DNA of 7,081 nucleotides from UBA10365 sp041441915 (GTDB lineage Bacteria; Pseudomonadota; Alphaproteobacteria; Rhodobacterales; Rhodobacteraceae): the NCBI GenBank assembly GCA_041441915.1, contig JASDRS010000007.1, positions 1 through 7,081 on the forward strand. The letters are read 5' to 3'. Numbering within the stretch: position 1 is the stretch's first letter; every line of letters starts with the position of its first letter. Below the pieces are notes generated by a model, which was not told where the DNA came from, made no database searches, and saw only the letters and a list, made by a program, of their open reading frames with translations. Both the position numbers and the translations under genes were made by a program. This document shows positions 6,957 to 7,081 of the stretch, piece by piece.

Positions 6957-7046
6957 AGGGCTGGTTTTGAAATATCGAAATCCTGGTTGTTTTGTTGTCT
7001 GAAGACGCTAAAAATTAGCCCATTCGGCTACTTTAAAACCAGCCCT
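6957..7046. repeat. 15-bp inverted repeat with distant arms upstream of the dpp promoter
   Basis: The left arm (6957-6971, AGGGCTGGTTTTGAA) and the right arm (7032-7046, TTTAAAACCAGCCCT) match at 14 of 15 positions, with a perfect 12-bp core. Arm centres are 75 bp apart, about seven helical turns. The near arm ends 13 bp upstream of the candidate -35. It could be a pair of regulator sites or the ends of a tiny mobile element. No matching target-site duplication is visible at the edges, and no protein is encoded inside. Confidence 0.55.
7010..7034 (-). terminator. Weak terminator-like hairpin upstream of the dpp promoter
   Basis: On the minus strand, TAGCC-GAATG-GGCTA forms a 5-bp stem followed by A and five T. 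The flanking AAA and TTT could extend the stem across one mismatch. It could end a transcript of an upstream minus-strand gene outside the window. The stem is short, and an alternative hairpin, GCTAA-AAA-TTAGC (7007-7019), competes for the same bases. Confidence 0.25.
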
Positions 7047-7081
7047 GAAGTCATCCGACTTGCAGTAATGCTGTATGTTCG

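Larger units (their letters stand above)
6747..7081. other. Gene-free leader and upstream region of dppA
   Basis: This 335-bp stretch is clearly richer in A and T than the genes and has no credible coding frame on either strand. Apart from the sites listed separately, it holds TTACC-N8-GGTAA (6818-6835), CACT-AAA-AGTG (6800-6810) and AAGTC-ATCC-GACTT (7048-7061). I see no tRNA, small RNA with a clear terminator, or riboswitch that I recognise. The neighbouring gene on the right lies outside the window. Confidence 0.6.

Noticed and set aside
1..7081. CRISPR array, tRNA, rRNA, insertion sequence, phage or toxin-antitoxin genes
   Set aside because: I found no regular direct repeats with spacers, no RNA-gene folds and no transposase or toxin-like frames. 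The window is a single transport operon with its upstream region.

Overview
The window is almost filled by one minus-strand operon for a dipeptide ABC importer, in the order dppA, an M24-family metallopeptidase gene, dppB, dppC, dppD, dppF (from about 6746 down to 123). The proteins resemble E. coli DppABCDF closely over their whole lengths, as compared from memory. The mid-GC coding sequence, the protein sequences and the dpp gene order suggest an alphaproteobacterium, probably a marine Rhodobacteraceae (Roseobacter-type) species. That placement is an inference, because the window holds no rRNA or other phylogenetic marker.

Layout, read in the direction of transcription (right to left). Positions 7081-6747 are a gene-free, AT-rich leader. 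It holds a 15-bp inverted repeat with arms 75 bp apart, two small hairpins, a perfect 7-bp dyad lying between a TTGACA -35 element and a weak -10 element, and a strong ribosome binding site. Positions 6746-5157 encode the periplasmic binding protein DppA. A very GC-rich perfect hairpin follows the dppA stop, at 5140-5120. Positions 5083-3974 encode a cytoplasmic Xaa-Pro-type peptidase that starts at GTG. Positions 3980-2973, 2971-2072, 2068-1091 and 1094-123 encode the two permeases and the two ATPases. Their stops and starts overlap or lie 1-3 bp apart. Positions 122-1 hold no gene and no convincing terminator.

How it works together: DppA captures di- or short peptides in the periplasm. DppB and DppC form the membrane channel, and DppD and DppF drive it with ATP. 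The embedded M24 enzyme would split imported peptides, most likely those with proline in the second position. This makes the locus a combined uptake and hydrolysis unit, plausibly for proline-rich peptides. The hairpin after dppA is well placed to let the binding protein be made in excess over the membrane components.

Nothing here looks like an undescribed biological system. The most interesting points are the peptidase inserted between dppA and dppB, the hairpin between dppA and the rest, and the unexplained inverted repeats upstream. All starts and functions are read from sequence alone.
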